Source: Pseudofrankia sp. DC12 (lineage in GTDB: Bacteria; Actinomycetota; Actinomycetes; Frankiales; Frankiaceae). Taken from it: a stretch of DNA of 64,000 nucleotides. Position numbers and translations under genes: made by a program. Where the stretch lies: contig NZ_KQ031391.1 of assembly GCF_000966285.1 (NCBI RefSeq), positions 3,984,540-4,048,539 on the forward strand, in the 5' to 3' direction. Below are positions 60,392 through 64,000 of this stretch, one piece after another (position 1 is the first letter of the stretch; every line of letters starts with the position of its first letter). The notes beneath the pieces were generated by a model. The model saw nothing but the letters and a program-made list of their open reading frames with translations. It was not told where the DNA came from and searched no databases.

Positions 60392-62008
60392 TCAGGACCC
60401 GGACTCGACTGCCGCGCGCTCGCCGCCCACGTCGGCCAGCTCGGCCGATGCGTAAGGCGTCGGTGTCGTGGCCTCCTCGGGCGGTTCGGCCGGCGTCGGC
60501 AGGCCGGGCGCCTCAGCCGGTGTTGACGGGCCGGGCTTCGCCGGACGCATCAGGATCAGGACCAGGATCGTCGCGAGAATCCCGACCGCGCCGGCGACCG
60601 CGAAGGTCGCCTGCACGCCGACGACGCCCGCCGTGTGGACGGCCGCGTCGAGCCCCGGCCGGGCCGGCGCGGGCGTCGCGGCGAGCAGCCCGGGAGTCTG
60701 GCCGCCCGCGATGGCGTGCGCGACCTGGCTGTGCGCCGCGACGCCCTGACCGGACAGGTCGTGTTCCGCCCGGGCGACGAACACGCTGCCCAGCGCGGCG
60801 ATGCCGAACGCGTACCCGAGCTGGCGGGTGGTGTTCACCGCGCCGGCGGCCATCCCGGTCCGCTCGACCGGCACGAGGGACATGGAGACCGAACCGAGCA
60901 TCGGCGTCGCGATGCCGACCCCGATGCCGATGATCGCGACCCCGGCGACCAGCTGCGGCCAGTGCGCCGAGCCATGCACCATCAGCGCCCCGACCAGGCC
61001 GCCCAGCCCGATGAACGCCAGGCCGGTGCCGAGCACCAGGTCCGCCCGACGCTCGTGCAGGAACCGGCCGAGCAGGGCGGACGCGAAGAACGCCGTGATC
61101 GACAGCGGGATTCCGGTGAGTCCGGCCTGCAGCGGCGTCATCCGGATCACCGACTGCAGCCAGATCGACGTGTACGTGAACGCGGAGAAGGCGGCGAACG
61201 TCATCAGCAGCCCGGCCACCAGCACGCCGGTGAACCGTCGGTTGCGCAGCAGCGACAGGTCGAACATCGGGTGCGACGAACGCGCCTCCAGCGCCGCGAA
61301 CACCCCGAGCAGCACGACCGCCCCCGCCAGCAGCAGCCAGACCCCAAGGTCGGACCAGCCGTCATCGTTGGCCCGGATCAGCGCGTAGGTCGCGCTGCCG
61401 GCCGAGGCGCTGAACGCGACGATGCCCGGGATGTCCACCGGGACGCGCCGCGGCGCGCTGGCGTCGGTGAGCACGACCACCGCCAGCACGATGGCGATCG
61501 CGCTGACCGGCAGGTTCACGAAGAAGATCCATCGCCACGACACGTACTGGGTCAGGACGCCGCCGACGATCGGCCCGATCGCGGACGACGCGCCGGCGAT
61601 CGCGCCCCAGACGCCGTAGGCGGTACCCCGGTCGCGGCCGGCATAGGAGGCATTGAGCAGCGGGAAGTTGGTCGCGAACATCGCCGCGGCGCCGATGCCC
61701 TGGACGGCCCGCGCCGCGACCAGCACCCCGGGGCTCGGCGACAGGCCGCACATCAGTGAGCTCAGCGCGAACAGGGCGAGCCCGCCGATGTACGCCCGCC
61801 GGTGGCCCGCGATGTCCGCGACCGAGCCGGCGCCGAGCACCAGCGCGGCCAGCGCGAGCGCGTACGCGTCGACGACCCACTGCAACGCGCCGAACGAAGC
61901 GTGCAGATCGACGACCATGCTTGGCAGCGCCACGTTGACGATCGTCACGTCGATCAACAGCATGAACGTGCCCAGGCAGACTGTCAGCAGCGGCAACCAT
62001 TTGCGCAT
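60392..62008 (-). CDS. MFS transporter, DHA2 (EmrB/QacA) type
   Basis: This is a 538-residue exporter from ATG 62008. It has 14 predicted helices. Motif WVVDAYALALAALVLGAGSV and GHRRAYIGGLALFALSSLMC (motif A region) match. VSWRWIFFVNLPVSAIAIVL and the late VERTGMAAGAVNTTRQLGYA fit DHA2 drug:proton antiporters. The C-terminal 60 residues are Pro/Glu-rich and soluble. A longer open frame upstream is rejected because it lacks membrane-protein character. Confidence 0.92.
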   Translation of the reverse strand: MRKWLPLLTVCLGTFMLLIDVTIVNVALPSMVVDLHASFGALQWVVDAYALALAALVLGAGSVADIAGHRRAYIGGLALFALSSLMCGLSPSPGVLVAARAVQGIGAAAMFATNFPLLNASYAGRDRGTAYGVWGAIAGASSAIGPIVGGVLTQYVSWRWIFFVNLPVSAIAIVLAVVVLTDASAPRRVPVDIPGIVAFSASAGSATYALIRANDDGWSDLGVWLLLAGAVVLLGVFAALEARSSHPMFDLSLLRNRRFTGVLVAGLLMTFAAFSAFTYTSIWLQSVIRMTPLQAGLTGIPLSITAFFASALLGRFLHERRADLVLGTGLAFIGLGGLVGALMVHGSAHWPQLVAGVAIIGIGVGIATPMLGSVSMSLVPVERTGMAAGAVNTTRQLGYAFGIAALGSVFVARAEHDLSGQGVAAHSQVAHAIAGGQTPGLLAATPAPARPGLDAAVHTAGVVGVQATFAVAGAVGILATILVLILMRPAKPGPSTPAEAPGLPTPAEPPEEATTPTPYASAELADVGGERAAVESGS

Positions 62009-62133
62009 CGTCGGACACCTGCATTCCTGGCGAGACTGCTTCGGACGCCCGGCAGGTGGCCGGGCGGCGGTCGGAGCAGGCGGCCGGGACCGCCTCGCTC
62101 GGTTCCCCAGCATGCGCCGCGGGTCCGACAATC

Positions 62134-62185
62134 TGGCCTGACCGCTTGGCCTGACCGCTTGGCCTGACCGCTTGGCCTGACCGCC
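62134..62185. repeat. 13-bp tandem repeat, four units
   Basis: TGGCCTGACCGCT is repeated head to tail four times (the last unit ends CC), in the leader or promoter region of the MFS gene. Such an array could vary in copy number and affect its expression. Confidence 0.9.
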
Positions 62186-62225
62186 GTCTCGGGGTTCACA
62201 CGAAGGGGCTGGGCGGGCCGAGGCG

Positions 62226-63014
62226 CTAGAAGAGGGTGAGTGGCGCGGCCGGGATCGGCGCGGGCAGCGGCTCCAGCTCGGGCACACGCGCGCGGGCCTC
62301 GTCGTGGAAGCGCCGGGCCAGCTGGGGAGCGTCGGCGTTGTCCGGGGTGTGGACGAAGACCGTGGGGGACCGGCCCTCGCGCAGCCAGGCGGCGACGATC
62401 TCCACCCACCGCTGCCAGCCCTCGACGGTCCGCGCGGCGTCGTCGCGGCCGAGGTACCGGACGATCGGCCGTTCGGTCAGCGCGACCAGGCGGGCCGGCA
62501 CCCGCGGCTTCTTCGCCCAGGCGTCGCGTTCGGCCGCGCTGGCCGGCGGGTTCTGGAAGAACACGGTGGTGTCGAAGGGAATCCATTCGGCGCGGACGAC
62601 GGCGAGGGTCTCCTCGAGAAGCCGCGCCGCCCGCGGGTCCTCGAAGAACGAGAGGTGGCGGACCTCGACGGCGTAACGGTAGGACGCGCTGAGCCGGCGC
62701 AGGAAGCCGGCGAGCAGTGGCACGTCGGCCGGGCCGAACGCCGCCGGCAGCTGAATCCAGACCGTGTCGGCTCGCGGGCCGAGCGGCTCGATCGCCTCCA
62801 GGAACAGCCGCAGTGGCTCGTCGGCATCGGTGAGGCAGCGCTCGTGCGTGATGAGCTTCGGCAGCTTGACGACGAAACGGAAGTCCGGGTCCGTCTGCTG
62901 GGCCCAGGAGGCGACGGGATCATCCAGTGGCGATGGCTTCGGCTGCTCGGTGGCCGGCTCGGCTGGTTCCTCAGTCGGCTCGGCGGGTGCGGTCGTCTCG
63001 TCCGTCTCGCCCAT
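62226..63014 (-). CDS. DUF72 protein with altered N-terminus
   Basis: This is a 262-residue protein from ATG 63014. From residue 33 on it matches DUF72 (ASWAQQTDPDFRFVVKLPKL, WIQLPAAFGPADVPLLAGFL, YAVEVRHLSFFEDPRA, PTVFVHTPDNADAPQLARRF). The usual N-terminus (GTSGW...Y..G.FYP) is missing and replaced by about 30 Glu/Pro/Thr/Ala residues. The barrel would therefore lack its first strands. Function of DUF72 is unknown. Starts 3 bp after the stop of the gene at 63018-63395. Confidence 0.8.
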   Translation of the reverse strand: MGETDETTAPAEPTEEPAEPATEQPKPSPLDDPVASWAQQTDPDFRFVVKLPKLITHERCLTDADEPLRLFLEAIEPLGPRADTVWIQLPAAFGPADVPLLAGFLRRLSASYRYAVEVRHLSFFEDPRAARLLEETLAVVRAEWIPFDTTVFFQNPPASAAERDAWAKKPRVPARLVALTERPIVRYLGRDDAARTVEGWQRWVEIVAAWLREGRSPTVFVHTPDNADAPQLARRFHDEARARVPELEPLPAPIPAAPLTLF

Positions 63015-63017
63015 GGG

Positions 63018-63395
63018 TCAGACCGGAGGCAAGCGCGTAGATGCCGGTGGACGACCAGGACCCGCTACGTAGGGCCTGAGCCATTCCGGCGGTTGCTGCC
63101 ACGGCGACGGTTCCTGGTCAGTCACAGCGTCCGCCAGCCCCGCCGCAGTCAGCAGCAGTGCTGTGGCCGCGTCGGCGACGTCGTGGGCGAGATCCTCCGG
63201 CGGCGTCAGACCAACGCTGACGTCCACCGTCGGTGGGCCTACGAATCCGAGCCCGTCTTCCCATAGGCGCACCCGAGCGACACCGGGAAGCATCGCGATC
63301 AAGCCCCGCGCGAGATCTTCCAGGTCCGGGCAGTCCGGTCGGGGGACGAACGTCTCTGTCTGTTTTCCATCGACGCCATCGACTCTGATCAACAC
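63018..63395 (-). CDS. hypothetical protein
   Basis: This is a 125-residue protein from GTG 63395 (VLIRVDGVDGKQTETFVPRP). It has a mixed alpha/beta pattern (DLARGLIAMLPGVARVRLWE, ATALLLTAAGLADAV) and a Pro-rich tail. No domain recognised. It is immediately upstream of the DUF72 gene in the same operon. Confidence 0.6.
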   Translation of the reverse strand: MLIRVDGVDGKQTETFVPRPDCPDLEDLARGLIAMLPGVARVRLWEDGLGFVGPPTVDVSVGLTPPEDLAHDVADAATALLLTAAGLADAVTDQEPSPWQQPPEWLRPYVAGPGRPPASTRLPPV

Positions 63396-63543
63396 GTGGC
63401 CGTCCTTCCCCCCGCCGTCTCAAGGTGGATGGCGCCCCGGACCGGTCGGTGTATGCGAGCGACGGCAGCCAACCGGCCCGGGGGCCTGGTACCGAGCCTC
63501 ACGGAAACGGAGGGACACGGTCACCCCTCGCATCGGACACTTT

Positions 63544-63582
63544 GGGACGTTCTAAGATCGAGACGTCCCGACAGGACGTCCC
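63544..63582 (+). promoter_or_regulatory. operator-like ACGTCCC repeats before the HTH gene
   Basis: GGGACGT (63544-63550) is inverted relative to ACGTCCC at 63563-63569, and ACGTCCC recurs at 63576-63582, 13 bp further. The array ends 10 bp before the HTH gene start, a typical place for autoregulation. Confidence 0.5.
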
Positions 63583-63592
63583 AGGGGGTGCT

Positions 63593-64000
63593 GTGGCCAA
63601 CGAACGTCTTCGAACGGCGCTGACGCGGGGGCAGTGGTCGGCTCCCGCGCTGGCAGAGGCCCTCAACACCGACCCCAAGACGGTGGAACGCTGGGTCACG
63701 ACCGGCCGGACTCCGCACCGACGGACGGCGGTAGCTGCGGCAAAACTTCTCGGTGAAGAGCTGGAATACCTCTGGCCCGAACTGGGTAGGCGCACGGCCA
63801 TCGATGAGAAACACGGCGAGGTGGTCACGGTCTACGCGGAGCGCAGTGCGGTACCGAACGCCCTCTACTTGTCGTTGCTCCAGAACGCCACCGAGAGCGT
63901 AGATATTCTCGTCTACGCTGGTCTGCATCTTCCCGAGGGAAACCCGTCGTGGCCCCGCGAGATGCGTAGAAAATGCGAGGCGGGGCTCCAGGTGCGCATC
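63593..64000 (+). CDS. HTH regulator with C-terminal PLD-like domain (partial)
   Basis: GTG 63593 has GGGGG upstream. The first 60 residues form an XRE/MerR-like HTH (LTRGQWSAPALAEALNTDPK, TVERWVTTGRTPHRRT, AAKLLGEELEYLWPEL). The continuation, SLLQNATESVDILVYAGLHL, matches a family of actinobacterial XRE proteins with a phospholipase-D-like C-terminal domain. The gene runs off the window end after 136 codons. It probably controls itself through the repeats just upstream. Confidence 0.7.
   Translation, partial: MANERLRTALTRGQWSAPALAEALNTDPKTVERWVTTGRTPHRRTAVAAAKLLGEELEYLWPELGRRTAIDEKHGEVVTVYAERSAVPNALYLSLLQNATESVDILVYAGLHLPEGNPSWPREMRRKCEAGLQVRI

Noticed and set aside
62009-62287. Upstream extension of the MFS gene
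   Set aside because: The frame covers the 13-bp tandem repeats and Arg/Pro-rich text; the first helix starts at ATG 62008 (MRKWLPLLTVCLG).

Overview
The window is high-GC DNA with strong G/C third-codon bias, GTG/TTG starts, WXG100/FtsK secretion genes, an F420-type PPOX protein and actinobacterial regulator families. It is most likely the chromosome of a filamentous actinomycete, probably Frankia-like. The genus is inferred from gene style, not from a marker gene.

Region 1 (about 1-6.6 kb): a HupE/UreJ-type membrane protein, then two small proteins, one with Gln-rich repeats, just upstream of an unusual subtilase that lacks a signal peptide. A decayed transposase follows. Region 2 (about 6.6-14.4 kb) is accessory DNA: a BrnT/BrnA-like toxin-antitoxin pair, tiny cysteine-rich or unknown genes, an ISAs1-type insertion sequence, a HEPN-domain protein, and a probable nuclease-fold gene split by an IS30 element with a readable 3-bp target duplication.

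Region 3 (about 14.4-36.6 kb) looks like an integrative and conjugative element. It carries XRE regulators, a chain of overlapping small membrane-protein genes, a VirD4/TraD-like coupling ATPase, a replication-relaxation protein, a DNA methyltransferase, an RHH protein, a recombinase-like protein lacking the catalytic serine, and a full large serine recombinase. The recombinase frame runs into a tRNA-Arg(ACG) gene at the right edge. Embedded at 20.1-24.7 kb is an AT-richer cargo: a methyltransferase (split by an IS66-type element with a 7-bp target duplication), an unrecognised protein with an HDVLGH motif, an inositol-monophosphatase-like enzyme and a uridine-kinase-like enzyme. Two divergent copies of one membrane-protein gene sequence flank this cargo.

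Region 4 (about 36.9-64 kb) reads as ordinary chromosome. It has a DinB protein, an acyl-CoA (malonyl-type) synthetase and a compact type VII-like secretion locus (FHA-FtsK ATPase, two WXG100 proteins, a BTAD protein). Next come tRNA-Ser(GCT), a PPOX protein and a Uma2 protein. A branched-chain amino-acid ABC transporter with fused permeases and fused ATPases follows. After it lie an ATP-grasp enzyme of the graspetide-maturase kind without a visible precursor, a two-component pair, TetR, an MFS exporter, a DUF72 protein with a replaced N-terminus, and the start of an HTH regulator that runs off the window.
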